From Pantoea phytobeneficialis (GTDB lineage: Bacteria; Pseudomonadota; Gammaproteobacteria; Enterobacterales; Enterobacteriaceae), in contig NZ_CP024637.1 in NCBI RefSeq assembly GCF_009728735.1, forward strand, positions 504,341 through 568,340: 64,000 nt of DNA. The letters are read 5' to 3'. The stretch's first letter is position 1; every line of letters starts with the position of its first letter. Below, one piece after another: positions 36,654-46,299 of this stretch. The position numbers were made by a program, and so were the translations under genes. Under the pieces are notes generated by a model. The model searched no databases. It was not told the DNA's origin and saw only the letters and a list, made by a program, of their open reading frames with translations.

Positions 36654-38804
36654 ATGAAAAAAGTGACTACCGTCTGCCCCTATTGCGGTGCAGGCTGCAA
36701 ACTGAAACTGGTCGTCGAGAACAACAGAATTCTGCGTGCCGAAGCGGCCGATGGTGTGACCAACCAGAACGAATTGTGTCTGAAAGGCTACTATGGCTGG
36801 GACTTCCTCAACGACACCAAACTGCTCACGCCACGTCTGACGCAGCCGATGATCCGTTATCAGAAAGGGGGCAAACTCCAGCCCGTTAGTTGGGAGGAAG
36901 CTATCCGCTACACGGCCAAACGCCTTGGCGAGATTAAGCAGCAGTTCGGGCCACGCGCCATTATGACCACCGGTTCCTCACGCGGCACCGGTAACGAAAC
37001 CAACTATGTGATGCAAAAATTCGCCCGTGGCGTGCTGAACACCAATAACGTCGATTGCTGCGCACGCGTGTGCCACGGTCCCTCCGTCGCCGGGCTACAG
37101 GTGACGCTGGGGAACGGCGCGATGAGCAACTCCATCGGTGATATCGAAAACTCCAAATGCCTGCTGGTAGTGGGCTATAACTGTGCCGACTCTCACCCCA
37201 TCGTGGCGCGCCGCGTGATCAAAGCCAAAAGTAATGGCGCGAAGATCATCGTCTGCGACCCACGCCGCATCGAAACCGCTCGTATTGCCGATCAACATTT
37301 GCAAATCAAAAACGGCTGCAATATGGCGCTGGTTAACGCCTTTGGTTACGTATTGCTGGATGAGCAACTTTACGACAAGGAGTATGTCGCTAAATACACC
37401 GAGGGGCTGGATGCCTATCGCGAGACCGTTAAAGGTTACGCCCCGGAAGATGTCGAGCATTTGACCGGTATCCCGGCCCAGCAGATTCGCCAGGCAATGC
37501 GCACCTACGCCGCAGCACCTTCCGCCACCATTATGTGGGGCATGGGGGTGACGCAGTTTGGTCAGGCGGTGGATGTGGTGAAAGGCTTGTCCAGCCTGGC
37601 GCTGCTGACCGGTAATCTGGGCCGCGAACATGTCGGCGTCGGGCCGGTGCGCGGTCAGAACAACGTGCAGGGTGCCTGCGATATGGGCGTCATCCCCAAC
37701 CAGTTTCCCGGCTACCAGGACGTGGTTGATCCGGCGGTGCGAGCGAAGTTCGCCAGCGCATGGGGCATTGATCCGGCAGTGATGGACGACAAAGTTGGCG
37801 TGCGCATCACAGAAGTGCCGCATCTGGCGCTGGAAGGCGAGATGAAGGCTTACTACATCATGGGGGAAGATCCGCTCCAGACCGAGGCGGATTTAGGCCT
37901 GGTGCGTCAGGGTTTTGAAGCGCTCGACTTCGTGGTGGTGCAGGACATCTTTATGACCAAAACCGCCGAAGTGGCCGACGTGCTGCTGCCCGCCACCTCA
38001 TGGGGTGAACACGGCGGCGTGTTTACCTGTGCCGACCGGGGTTTCCAGCGCTTTGAGAAAGCCATCGAACCGCAATACAACGTCAAACGTGACTGGGAAA
38101 TCATCAGCCTGATTGCCACAGAAATGGGCTACCCGATGCATTACGACAATAACCAGCAGATCTGGGATGAGCTGCGCGATCTGTGCCCGCTGTTCTATGG
38201 CGTAACCTACGAAAAAATGGGCGAGATGGGACACGTTCAGTGGCCTTGCCCGACGCTGGACCATCCCGGCACCCCTTATCTCTACAAAGGGAATAAGTTT
38301 GATACCCCAACCGGTAAGGGGCAGTTGTTCGCCGCTGAGTGGCGCGCCCCGGCGGAAGTGCCGGATAAAGACTACCCGTTGGTGCTTTGCACCGTGCGTG
38401 AAGTAGGGCACTACTCCTGTCGATCCATGACCGGTAACTGCGCGGCGCTGCAAACCCTCGCCGACGAACCCGGTTATATGCAAATCAACCCGCTGGATGC
38501 CGAAGCATTGGGGATAAAAGACCAGCAACTGGTGTGGGTCAGCTCACGACGCGGCAAAGTGATCAGCCGCGCCGACGTCAATGAACGCATCAACAAGGGT
38601 TCGGTGTATATGACTTATCAATGGTGGATTGGTGCCTGTAATGAGCTGACTCAGGACAATCTTGATCCGATTTCCAAAACACCGGAAACCAAATATTGCG
38701 CGGTCAACGTCAGCGCGATTGAGGATCAGGCGTGGGCTGAACTCTATGCGCAGACCACCTATAACCAGATGAAAGCGCGCCTGCGCGAAGCGGCAGAAGC
38801 GTAA
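36654..38804 (+). CDS. fdhF: Formate dehydrogenase H, cysteine (selenium-free) form
   Basis: 716 aa molybdenum bis-MGD enzyme oxidising formate to CO2 in the FHL complex. The N-terminal [4Fe-4S] ligands are C8, C11, C15 and C42, with K44 beside them. In E. coli the active site is Sec140-His141, read through UGA. Here residue 140 is cysteine (TGC at 37071-37073), followed by H141, in an otherwise matching VDCCARV-C-HGPS context. The bases after codon 140 do not show the E. coli-type SECIS loop. The rest of the protein, 715 aa in E. coli, aligns without gaps of note. Cysteine forms of this enzyme are expected to be slower but selenium-independent. It starts 35 bases after hydN. Confidence 0.95.
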   Translation: MKKVTTVCPYCGAGCKLKLVVENNRILRAEAADGVTNQNELCLKGYYGWDFLNDTKLLTPRLTQPMIRYQKGGKLQPVSWEEAIRYTAKRLGEIKQQFGPRAIMTTGSSRGTGNETNYVMQKFARGVLNTNNVDCCARVCHGPSVAGLQVTLGNGAMSNSIGDIENSKCLLVVGYNCADSHPIVARRVIKAKSNGAKIIVCDPRRIETARIADQHLQIKNGCNMALVNAFGYVLLDEQLYDKEYVAKYTEGLDAYRETVKGYAPEDVEHLTGIPAQQIRQAMRTYAAAPSATIMWGMGVTQFGQAVDVVKGLSSLALLTGNLGREHVGVGPVRGQNNVQGACDMGVIPNQFPGYQDVVDPAVRAKFASAWGIDPAVMDDKVGVRITEVPHLALEGEMKAYYIMGEDPLQTEADLGLVRQGFEALDFVVVQDIFMTKTAEVADVLLPATSWGEHGGVFTCADRGFQRFEKAIEPQYNVKRDWEIISLIATEMGYPMHYDNNQQIWDELRDLCPLFYGVTYEKMGEMGHVQWPCPTLDHPGTPYLYKGNKFDTPTGKGQLFAAEWRAPAEVPDKDYPLVLCTVREVGHYSCRSMTGNCAALQTLADEPGYMQINPLDAEALGIKDQQLVWVSSRRGKVISRADVNERINKGSVYMTYQWWIGACNELTQDNLDPISKTPETKYCAVNVSAIEDQAWAELYAQTTYNQMKARLREAAEA

Positions 38805-38813
38805 CAAGGGCTT

Positions 38814-38874
38814 CGTAGCGGCGCGATTTATCGCGCGGGTTTTTCCATTATCGCGCAATAGATTGCGCCGCGAC
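38814..38874. repeat. Palindromic repeat pair between fdhF and hypF
   Basis: Copies at 38814-38836 and 38850-38874 in inverted orientation. The second copy is diverged and ends 13 bases before the hypF ATG, so the hairpin sits close to the hypF ribosome site. Confidence 0.8.
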
Positions 38875-38887
38875 GGTATAAATTCCT

Positions 38888-41152
38888 ATGAATAACAACG
38901 GTATCGCATTACGTATTCGCGGCAAGGTCCAGGGCGTCGGTTTTCGCCCCTGGGTCTGGCAACTGGCACAACAACTCCAGCTCAAAGGCGACGTCTGCAA
39001 CGACGGCGCGGGCGTGTTGGTGCGTCTGACCAGCCCGGCAACAACGTTACTGGCGGCGCTGCATCAGCACTGCCCGCCGCTGGCGCGGATTGATAGCATT
39101 GAACAACAGACAATGTGCTGGATAAGCCTGCCGGAGAGTTTCACCATTCGTCACAGTGACGAGGGTGCCATGACCACGCAAATCGTCCCCGATGCCGCAA
39201 CGTGTCCCGCCTGTCTGCGCGAACTGCATGATCCCACGGACCGACGTTACCGCTACCCCTTTATTAACTGTACCCACTGCGGTCCACGCTACACCATTAT
39301 CCACGCCATACCTTACGATCGTCCCGCCACGGTAATGGCCGCGTTTCCCCTGTGCCCGGCCTGTGAACGGGAGTACCGCAACCCGCTAGACCGCCGTTTT
39401 CATGCTCAACCGCTGGCCTGCACGGATTGCGGCCCGCAGATAATCTGGCACCACAACGGGCAACGGTGTAAGGGAGATTCGGCACTGCAACAGGCCGTGA
39501 CGCTGCTGAAAAAAGGCGGGATTGTCGCCATTAAAGGACTGGGTGGGTTTCATCTGGCGGTGGATGCCCGCAACCCGCTGGCGGTGCAGCGCCTGCGGCA
39601 GCGTAAGCAGCGGCCAGCAAAACCTTTTGCTGTGATGATACCGGATACGCTGGGCTTACCGGATTCGGCCACCGCGTTCCTCACCTCACCAGCCGCGCCG
39701 ATTGTGCTGGTCGACCGTCACCTGTTAAGCGGGTTAAGCGCCGGGATTGCGCCAGGTCTGAATGAAACCGGTGTGATGCTGGCGGCCAATCCTCTCCAGC
39801 ATCTGTTGATGGCGGATTTTGGCGGCCCACTGGTGATGACATCCGGCAATCTGAACGGTTTGCCCCCTGCAATAGAGAATGATCGCGCGCTGGCGGAGCT
39901 GGCGGGGATTGCCGATGGATGGCTGCTGCATAATCGCCCGATCCTGCAACGCATGGATGATTCTGTGATGCGCGCCAGCGGTGAAATGTTACGGCGCTCG
40001 CGTGGGTTTGTGCCCGATGCCCTGCCGCTACCGCCCGGTTTCAACCAACTGCCACCGATACTGGCACTCGGCGGCGATCTGAAAAATACCTTCTGTCTGG
40101 TGCGTGACGACCAGGCGGTGCTCAGTCAGTACTTTGGCGATTTAGCGCAAAGCGGCGTCGAAACCCAGTGGCGTCAGGCATTGCAGCTGATGTGCGAGAT
40201 CTACCACTTTACGCCACAGCAGATTGCGGTTGATGCGCATCCGGCCTGGCGTAGCGCACAACTGGGGCGTGAGATGGCGCTGCCGCTCTCAGAAATATTG
40301 CATCATCACGCTCACGCTGCCGCCTGCCTGGCCGAACATCACTGGCCGCTGGAGGGTGGCAAGGTGCTGGCGCTGGCCCTTGATGGTATTGGCTATGGCG
40401 CTGACGGTCAGCTCTGGGGGGGTGAATGCCTGCGGGTGGACTACCGGGAATGTACGCACCTCGGCGGTCTGCCACCCGTGGCGCTTCCGGGTGGCGATCT
40501 GGCAGCGCGGCAGCCCTGGCGTAATTTGCTGGCACAATGCGAAGCCTTTGTGCCGCACTGGCAACACTATGCGGAAACGGCGGTGGTTCGTGCCCAGCCC
40601 TGGCAGCCGTTGGCGCGGGCTATCACCCGCGGGGTCAATGCCCCGCTCGCCTCCTCCTGTGGTCGCCTGTTTGATGCCGTGGCAGCCGCCCTGGGCTGCG
40701 CGCCCCTCCAGCAAAGTTATGAAGGCGAAGCCGCCTGCCTGCTGGAGACAATGGCCCTCGACCACGGTCCTTGCCCGCATTCCGTGACGTTGCCGCTGGT
40801 GCAGGGATGTCCCGATATGGCTACCTTCTGGCAGCAATGGCTGGGATGGCAGGCCAGCGCCCCGGCGCGTGCGTGGGCATTTCATGATGCCCTGGCTCAG
40901 GGGCTGGCCGAGCTGGTTCGTCAGCATGCCAGTCACCTGGGCATTTCCACCCTCGTTTGCTGTGGCGGGGTGATGCATAACCGTCTGTTACGTGAACGCC
41001 TGCGCTGGTGGCTTTCTGATCTGGAGATTCTGTTTCCGACACAGTTGCCTGCGGGCGACGGTGCGCTTTCACTCGGCCAGGCATTGATTGCCGCCGCGCG
41101 TCTTATACCTCATACACAAGGAAAAAATGATGTTGTTGCGTGTTCTTCGTGA
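38888..41152 (+). CDS. hypF: Carbamoyltransferase HypF
   Basis: 754 aa, matching E. coli HypF (750 aa). It makes carbamoyl-adenylate from carbamoyl phosphate and ATP and passes the carbamoyl group to HypE. Domains in order: acylphosphatase-like (1-90, with R20 and N38), two zinc fingers (C106/C109/C128/C131 and C156/C159/C178/C181), a YrdC-like domain (about 200-375) and a Kae1-like domain with the metal motif HHHAHA at 472-477. No strong ribosome site is seen before the ATG; a palindromic repeat lies just upstream. It overlaps the nickel permease gene by 26 bases. Confidence 0.95.
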   Translation: MNNNGIALRIRGKVQGVGFRPWVWQLAQQLQLKGDVCNDGAGVLVRLTSPATTLLAALHQHCPPLARIDSIEQQTMCWISLPESFTIRHSDEGAMTTQIVPDAATCPACLRELHDPTDRRYRYPFINCTHCGPRYTIIHAIPYDRPATVMAAFPLCPACEREYRNPLDRRFHAQPLACTDCGPQIIWHHNGQRCKGDSALQQAVTLLKKGGIVAIKGLGGFHLAVDARNPLAVQRLRQRKQRPAKPFAVMIPDTLGLPDSATAFLTSPAAPIVLVDRHLLSGLSAGIAPGLNETGVMLAANPLQHLLMADFGGPLVMTSGNLNGLPPAIENDRALAELAGIADGWLLHNRPILQRMDDSVMRASGEMLRRSRGFVPDALPLPPGFNQLPPILALGGDLKNTFCLVRDDQAVLSQYFGDLAQSGVETQWRQALQLMCEIYHFTPQQIAVDAHPAWRSAQLGREMALPLSEILHHHAHAAACLAEHHWPLEGGKVLALALDGIGYGADGQLWGGECLRVDYRECTHLGGLPPVALPGGDLAARQPWRNLLAQCEAFVPHWQHYAETAVVRAQPWQPLARAITRGVNAPLASSCGRLFDAVAAALGCAPLQQSYEGEAACLLETMALDHGPCPHSVTLPLVQGCPDMATFWQQWLGWQASAPARAWAFHDALAQGLAELVRQHASHLGISTLVCCGGVMHNRLLRERLRWWLSDLEILFPTQLPAGDGALSLGQALIAAARLIPHTQGKNDVVACSS

Positions 41153-42143
41153 AACCCCGCGCGCTGGCGCTTTATTGGGCGCGCTGGTGGCCGCGAATTT
41201 TGCCGCCTGGATTTGGGCATTGGTGGTGTTCCAGCAAAGCACCGCATTGATGGCAACCTGCCTGCTGGCATGGTGTTATGGACTGCGCCATGCGGTTGAT
41301 GCCGACCATATCGCTGCCATCGATATTGTCACGCGTAAAATGATGCAGCAGGGAAAACGTCCGACAACTATTGGCGCCTGGTTTTCCCTGGGTCACTCAA
41401 CCATCGTTATTCTGGCATCGATTGCCATCGCCGCCACTGCCGCCGCTTTCCAGAAAAATATGGCCTGGTTCCATGAGGTGGGAGGCGTGATCGGCACCGC
41501 AGTGTCGGCCTGTTTCCTGCTGGCGATGGGGCTGGTTAATCTGGTGATTCTGCGCAGTGTCTGGCGTAACTTCCGCCAGTGGAAACGCGGCGAGCCGCTT
41601 ACCGCCGACGCGCTGGAAAGCAGCGGGGGTGGCCTGATGAGCCGCTTATTCAACACCACCTTTAAGCTGGTGAATAAAAGCTGGCATATGTACCTGGTCG
41701 GTTTTCTATTTGGCTTAGGCTTCGATACCGCCACAGAAATCGGCGTGCTGGGTCTTTCGGCCGCTACCGCCTCTTACGGCATCTCAATGTGGTCGATTCT
41801 TATCTTTCCGGTGATGTTTGCCAGCGCCATGATGCTGGTGGATACCCTCGATAACCTGGTGATGCTCAATGCCTATGGTTGGGCGTTTAATAAACCGCAG
41901 CGCAAACTGTATTACAACATGACCATTACCGGCACGTCGGTGGTGGTGGCGCTGTGTATCGGTGGCGTGGAGGCTCTGGGGCTATTGATCGACAAACTCG
42001 GATTGCAGGGTGGTATCTGGCCGTGGATTGGCAAACTGAGTGACAACCTGGGTAATGCGGGCTTTGTGGTGGTTGGGTTGTTTGTCGTGTGTTGGGGCAT
42101 TTCGATGCTTAATTACCGCTTGAGGAACTATGACGCGTTGTAA
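41127..42143 (+). CDS. High-affinity nickel permease, NiCoT family (HoxN/NixA type)
   Basis: 338 aa with about eight membrane segments. The NiCoT signature HAVDADH (H55, D60, H61) lies in the second segment, and the LGHSTIV and LGFDTATE motifs follow. It imports Ni2+ (possibly Co2+) for the hydrogenase. Starts at 41127 and 41130 are both possible after AAGGA. The 26-base overlap with hypF shows that it is part of the FHL island. E. coli uses the NikABCDE ABC importer instead. Confidence 0.92.
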   Translation: MMLLRVLRETPRAGALLGALVAANFAAWIWALVVFQQSTALMATCLLAWCYGLRHAVDADHIAAIDIVTRKMMQQGKRPTTIGAWFSLGHSTIVILASIAIAATAAAFQKNMAWFHEVGGVIGTAVSACFLLAMGLVNLVILRSVWRNFRQWKRGEPLTADALESSGGGLMSRLFNTTFKLVNKSWHMYLVGFLFGLGFDTATEIGVLGLSAATASYGISMWSILIFPVMFASAMMLVDTLDNLVMLNAYGWAFNKPQRKLYYNMTITGTSVVVALCIGGVEALGLLIDKLGLQGGIWPWIGKLSDNLGNAGFVVVGLFVVCWGISMLNYRLRNYDAL

Positions 42144-42241
42144 TCAGTTAACGGTTTAATCCCTCTGCTTTCAGGCAGCCAACGAAGTAACAATTTGTTA
42201 GCTGCCATGTTTATCTATTACTAACCCTTATCTTTTCCCCT

Positions 42242-42268
42242 CATTTTTTGACAAAAAATGCATTTTTT
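42242..42268. promoter_or_regulatory. Nested A/T inverted repeats upstream of gluconate dehydrogenase operon
   Basis: CATTTTTT-GAC-AAAAAATG-CATTTTTT: an 8-base inverted repeat, immediately followed by a third arm that makes a 16-base perfect palindrome at 42253-42268. TTGACA at 42248-42253 could be a -35 element. Function unproven. Confidence 0.4.
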
Positions 42269-42302
42269 CCCCTGCTAAAGCCCGCTTTTGCCGAAAGGCC
42301 TT

Positions 42303-42324
42303 ACATTTAACAATTGTAAAATGT
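42303..42324. promoter_or_regulatory. 22-bp near-perfect palindrome upstream of gluconate dehydrogenase operon
   Basis: ACATTTAACAATTGTAAAAT plus GT is self-complementary at 10 of 11 base pairs. It lies 99 bases before the first ATG in an A/T-rich region and looks like an operator. The regulator is unknown. Confidence 0.45.
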
Positions 42325-42422
42325 TAATGATACAAAGTCGCAACATAAAAATTGACTGCTTGTTTCAATGTCCTGAAAAACAACCTTTGTTTCAAATTTG
42401 TTCAACTTAATTAGGAAGCAAT

Positions 42423-43169
42423 ATGAAAAAAAGAGCCAAAACACTGCCGGGGGTGACACGACGGCAGGTGTTGACGTGGACAACGTTGGGTGTCGCTGCC
42501 ACGGTGACACAAGCGGCTGATGCCGTGTCTCTCAAAGGTACACCGGGCTGGACGCCCTTTTCTGACAATCCTCCCGAATCATTCGATCAACAAGGCTGGC
42601 TGTTCTTTACCCCTGAAGAAGCGCAAACCCTGGAAGCGATCGTTGACCGTCTGATCCCTGCCGATGAACTCAGTATCGGTGGCAAAGAAGCCGGTTGTGC
42701 CGTGTTTATTGATCGCCAACTGCACGGTTTTTACGGGACATTTGAACGGCTGTACATGCAAGGCCCATTTCACCAGGGCACACCGCAACAAGGTGACCAG
42801 TCTCCGCTGATACCACAGCAGCGTTATCGCCAGGGCATCGCAGCGCTCAACCGCTACGTGCAACAGAGCGCACAAAAGAACTTCGCCGACCTTCAACCGG
42901 AGCAGCAGGACCATTTGTTGCAGGCAATGGAGGCAGGCAAGGTGCATTTCGACGGCTACGATGCGCAATCCCTGTTTAACGATGTGCTGACTAACACCAT
43001 GGAAGGCTTTTTTGCCGATCCGATTTATGGCGGCAACAAAGACATGGTTTCGTGGAAGATGCTGGGATTCCCTGGCGCGCGTTACGACTATCGCGACTAT
43101 ATCGATCGCCATAACGAGAATCTGGGATTAGAACCCATCAGCATGATGCAATGGAAAGCCAGGGGATAA
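42423..43169 (+). CDS. Gluconate 2-dehydrogenase subunit 3 (Tat-exported small subunit)
   Basis: 248 aa. The N-terminus has a twin-arginine-like motif (R13-R14 in TRRQVLTW) followed by a hydrophobic stretch and AADA, so it is probably exported by Tat with the flavoprotein bound. The mature part matches the gluconate 2-dehydrogenase subunit 3 family: LEAIVDRLIPADEL and a C-terminal MEGFFADPIYGGNKDMVSWKMLGFPG region. It is needed for assembly of the periplasmic membrane-bound complex. The flavoprotein gene follows 4 bases later. Confidence 0.9.
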   Translation: MKKRAKTLPGVTRRQVLTWTTLGVAATVTQAADAVSLKGTPGWTPFSDNPPESFDQQGWLFFTPEEAQTLEAIVDRLIPADELSIGGKEAGCAVFIDRQLHGFYGTFERLYMQGPFHQGTPQQGDQSPLIPQQRYRQGIAALNRYVQQSAQKNFADLQPEQQDHLLQAMEAGKVHFDGYDAQSLFNDVLTNTMEGFFADPIYGGNKDMVSWKMLGFPGARYDYRDYIDRHNENLGLEPISMMQWKARG

Positions 43170-43173
43170 CAGC

Positions 43174-44937
43174 ATGAAAAAATTACCAAAAACGGATGTC
43201 GTGGTCATTGGCCTCGGCTGGGCTGGGTCGATCATTGCGAAAGAACTGGCCGATGAAGGCCTCGAGGTGATCGGCATTGAACGTGGCCCCTGGCGCGATA
43301 CCGCGCGTGACTTCAATGTCGCCACCGTGACCGACGAACTGCGCTATGTGATGCGCGAAGAACTGATGCTGCGCACCCGGCAAAATACCTGCACCATGCG
43401 TAACAATCCATCACAGACCGCACTGCCGATGCGCACATGGGGATCATTCCACCCCGGTAACGGCACGGGTGGCGCAGGCAACCATTGGGCAGGCATCACC
43501 TTCCGTTTCCAGCCGGAGGAATTTCGCCTCAAAAGTCATCTGACCGAACGGTATGGCGCAAATGCCATCCCCGATGAACTGGTACTCCAGGACTGGGGGA
43601 CAACCTGGGAGGAGATGGAGCCGCATTATATGCAGTTTGAGCGGGTGGCCGGTACATCGGGCTATGCCGCCAACCTCAATGGTGAAAAACGTGCTGGCGG
43701 TAACCCGTTTGAAGGTATGCGTTCCGGTGATTACCCCACGCCGCCACTGCGTCAGCCTTACGGCCCCACGCTGTTTGCCGAAGCCGCAAAGAATATGGGA
43801 TATCAGCCTTTTCCGGTTCCCTCATCGTTGGTGTCAGAGGCCTATACCAATCCTTACGGCGTGACGATGGGTCCCTGTACTTTCTGCGGTTTCTGCACCA
43901 ACTACGGTTGCGCCAACTATTCCAAAGCCAGTGCCATTACCACGGTACTTCCGGCGTTGATGCGTAAGGAAAATTTCACCGCTTACACCAACTGCGAGGT
44001 GCTGGAGGTGCTGACCGATTCATCCGGTAAGAAAGCCACCGGCGTGACCTATATCGACTCCTCTGGTGATAAGTGGGAACAACCCGCCGACCTGGTGATT
44101 GTCGCCGCGTTCACGTTTGAAAACGTGCGCCTGATGTTGCTGTCAAAGATTGGCGAAGCCTACGATCCCGTCACAAATCGCGGCACCACTGGCCGCAATT
44201 ACGCTTATCAGACCGCAAATGGCGTAACGTTGTTTTTCGACAACAAAAACTTCAACCCCTTTATCGGCGCAGGTGCCGTCGGCATGGGGATTGACGAGTT
44301 CAACAACGACAACTTCGACCATAGCGGCCTTGGCTTTCTCGGCGGAGGCAGTATTCGCGTCACGCCCATCGGTTCTGCGCCGATTGGTTACCGGCCAGTG
44401 CCGCCGAATACACCAAAATGGGGTTCCCAGTGGAAGCGTGCGGTCAAAGATAACTACCTCAGCACCATGTCGATCGGATGTGAGGCGAGCAGTTACACCA
44501 CGCGTACCAACTATCTGTCGCTCGACCCCAATTACAGCGATCCCCACGGGCGTCCACTCCTGCGTATCACCTTTGACTTCGCGGAGAATGATCTGAAGAT
44601 GGCGCAATACTGCACCGGTAAGGTGGCAGAAATTGCGCAATCAATGAATCCGCGCCAAATCGTCGCCAAACCGATGTCCGGCCACTGGAACAGCGTTCCC
44701 TACCAATCATCCCATGTGGTGGGCGGTTTCATTATGGGAGCCGATCCCAGTACCAGTTCGGTGAACAAACATTTGCAGGTCTGGGATGTGCCTAATTTGT
44801 TTGTCGTCGGTGCATCGGCCTTCCCGCAAAACCCTGGCTATAACCCAACCGGTACTGTCGGTGCGCTGGCATTTAAAGCGGCTCACGCCATTCGTCATTA
44901 CTATCTCAAACGTCCCGGGGAGATGATCACCGCATGA
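43174..44937 (+). CDS. Gluconate 2-dehydrogenase flavoprotein subunit (GMC oxidoreductase)
   Basis: 587 aa GMC-family catalytic subunit oxidising D-gluconate to 2-ketogluconate in the periplasm. The FAD dinucleotide motif GLGWAG is at 13-18 with the ribose-binding E36; GNGTGGAGNHWAG follows the FAD loop, and the C-terminal PGYNPTGTVGALAFKAA forms the FAD/active-site end. A cysteine cluster in CTFCGFCTNYGCANY (about residue 230-245) may hold an Fe-S cluster, as proposed for related dehydrogenases. No signal peptide of its own; probably carried by the Tat subunit. It overlaps the cytochrome gene by 4 bases. Confidence 0.92.
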   Translation: MKKLPKTDVVVIGLGWAGSIIAKELADEGLEVIGIERGPWRDTARDFNVATVTDELRYVMREELMLRTRQNTCTMRNNPSQTALPMRTWGSFHPGNGTGGAGNHWAGITFRFQPEEFRLKSHLTERYGANAIPDELVLQDWGTTWEEMEPHYMQFERVAGTSGYAANLNGEKRAGGNPFEGMRSGDYPTPPLRQPYGPTLFAEAAKNMGYQPFPVPSSLVSEAYTNPYGVTMGPCTFCGFCTNYGCANYSKASAITTVLPALMRKENFTAYTNCEVLEVLTDSSGKKATGVTYIDSSGDKWEQPADLVIVAAFTFENVRLMLLSKIGEAYDPVTNRGTTGRNYAYQTANGVTLFFDNKNFNPFIGAGAVGMGIDEFNNDNFDHSGLGFLGGGSIRVTPIGSAPIGYRPVPPNTPKWGSQWKRAVKDNYLSTMSIGCEASSYTTRTNYLSLDPNYSDPHGRPLLRITFDFAENDLKMAQYCTGKVAEIAQSMNPRQIVAKPMSGHWNSVPYQSSHVVGGFIMGADPSTSSVNKHLQVWDVPNLFVVGASAFPQNPGYNPTGTVGALAFKAAHAIRHYYLKRPGEMITA

Positions 44938-46151
44938 AAACGCTCACGTCTCTCTCACTCGCGGCGTTACTGGCTACGGCCAGCTTCGTTGCGCAGGCAC
45001 AACCGGAATATGATCAAATCAGTCGTGGCAGCTACATCGCTACACTCGGCGATTGCACGGCGTGCCACACCACCGATGCCACACAGCCTTTCGCCGGTGG
45101 TGTAAAACTCCAGACGCCTTTTGGCACCCTGGTGGGAGCCAACATCACGCCGGACCCCGCAACCGGTATTGGCAACTGGAACTATGACGACTTTAAACGC
45201 GCCATGACGGCAGGCATCGGTCACGGAGGCAAACGGCTGTATGGTGCGATGCCGTTTACGGCTTACACCAAAATGTCCGATGCGGATCTGCGCGACCTTT
45301 GGGCCTGGATGCAAACATTGCAGCCGATTCACCATGAGGTAGAGACCAATCAACTGCCGTTCCCCTTCAATATCCGCAGCAGCCTGATGGTGTGGAACTG
45401 GATTAATTTCGACAAAGGAGAATTCCAACCCCATCCCGACAAATCAGCACAATGGAATCGCGGGGCGTATTTGGTTGAAGGCCCAGGCCACTGCGGCACC
45501 TGCCACACCCCCAAAAATCTGCTTGGTGGCGATAAAGGCGGCCAGTTTCTCACTGGCGAAGTGGTTGAAGGCTGGTATGCCCCCAACCTGACCAACAGCG
45601 ACCATAGCGGGCTAGGGAAATGGACAACGGAAGACATCGTCAGCTACTTGCGTACCGGCGTCAACCGCTTCGACATCGCCTCAGGACCGATGGCCGATGC
45701 GGTCAGTCATTCAACACAACATTGGCGTGATGACGATCTTCAGGCCGTCGCAACCTATCTGAAAGGTGGAGATAAACAAAGCGAAAAAGTCCCGCAACCC
45801 TTGCCAGCCAGTGATGAGCGCATGCAACTTGGTGCGCAGATTTATGCGTCCAAATGTTCGGCCTGCCATAGCCCGGGTGGACGCGGCGAGCAAAATATCT
45901 TCCCGCAATTGAAAGATAACCCTTTGCTTAACCAGTCGGATGCAACGTCGTTGATTCGCGTGGTCGCAGCGGGCAGTCGTGGTGTAAACACCGACATCCG
46001 CCCGACTGCACCCGCTATGCCCTCTTTTGCTGGTGTGTTGGGTAACGACCAGATTGCCGCGGTGGTGACGTATATCCGCAACAGTTGGGGTAACGCCGCA
46101 GCACCGGTTGATGCCACGGCGGTTCAGAAAGTGAAAGACAACCTGCAATAA
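44934..46151 (+). CDS. Gluconate 2-dehydrogenase cytochrome c subunit
   Basis: 405 aa with a Sec signal peptide (cleavage near AQA-Q at residues 20-23) and three haem c sites: CTACH at 41-45, CGTCH at 187-191 and CSACH at 308-312. It passes electrons from the flavoprotein to ubiquinone at the outer face of the inner membrane. Same layout as alcohol and sorbitol dehydrogenase cytochromes of acetic acid bacteria. The small-large-cytochrome gene order is the one described for Pantoea (Erwinia) cypripedii gluconate dehydrogenase. Confidence 0.92.
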   Translation: MKTLTSLSLAALLATASFVAQAQPEYDQISRGSYIATLGDCTACHTTDATQPFAGGVKLQTPFGTLVGANITPDPATGIGNWNYDDFKRAMTAGIGHGGKRLYGAMPFTAYTKMSDADLRDLWAWMQTLQPIHHEVETNQLPFPFNIRSSLMVWNWINFDKGEFQPHPDKSAQWNRGAYLVEGPGHCGTCHTPKNLLGGDKGGQFLTGEVVEGWYAPNLTNSDHSGLGKWTTEDIVSYLRTGVNRFDIASGPMADAVSHSTQHWRDDDLQAVATYLKGGDKQSEKVPQPLPASDERMQLGAQIYASKCSACHSPGGRGEQNIFPQLKDNPLLNQSDATSLIRVVAAGSRGVNTDIRPTAPAMPSFAGVLGNDQIAAVVTYIRNSWGNAAAPVDATAVQKVKDNLQ

Positions 46152-46159
46152 CCTGTTTG

Positions 46160-46177
46160 GGTGGCAGGGAAGCCACC
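46160..46177. terminator. Hairpin after the gluconate dehydrogenase operon
   Basis: GGTGGC-AGGGAA-GCCACC starts 8 bases after the cytochrome stop. There is no U-tract, so it is either a Rho-assisted end or an mRNA-stabilising hairpin. Confidence 0.4.
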
Positions 46178-46276
46178 TCGTTCGCGGCAACATGACTGGC
46201 AAAATTGCGCCAAATCAATTCCCCTGCAAATCACGCGAAATTCTTCTGGTTGGTTTTCATCATCAGGATTAGCCTA

Positions 46277-46299
46277 AAGTTGCATTTAAAATACAACTT
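46277..46299. promoter_or_regulatory. NsrR-type operator upstream of hcp
   Basis: AAGTTGCATTT-A-AAATACAACTT is an 11-1-11 inverted repeat with 10 of 11 pairs matching and closely follows the NsrR consensus (AAGATGCATTT arms). It lies 17 bases before the hcp start, so NsrR would block transcription or translation start until nitric oxide is sensed, as in E. coli hcp-hcr. Confidence 0.75.

Noticed and set aside
37065..37125. Possible selenocysteine UGA and SECIS element in fdhF
   Set aside because: The codon is TGC and the following bases do not form the E. coli-type SECIS hairpin; there is no in-frame UGA in the gene.
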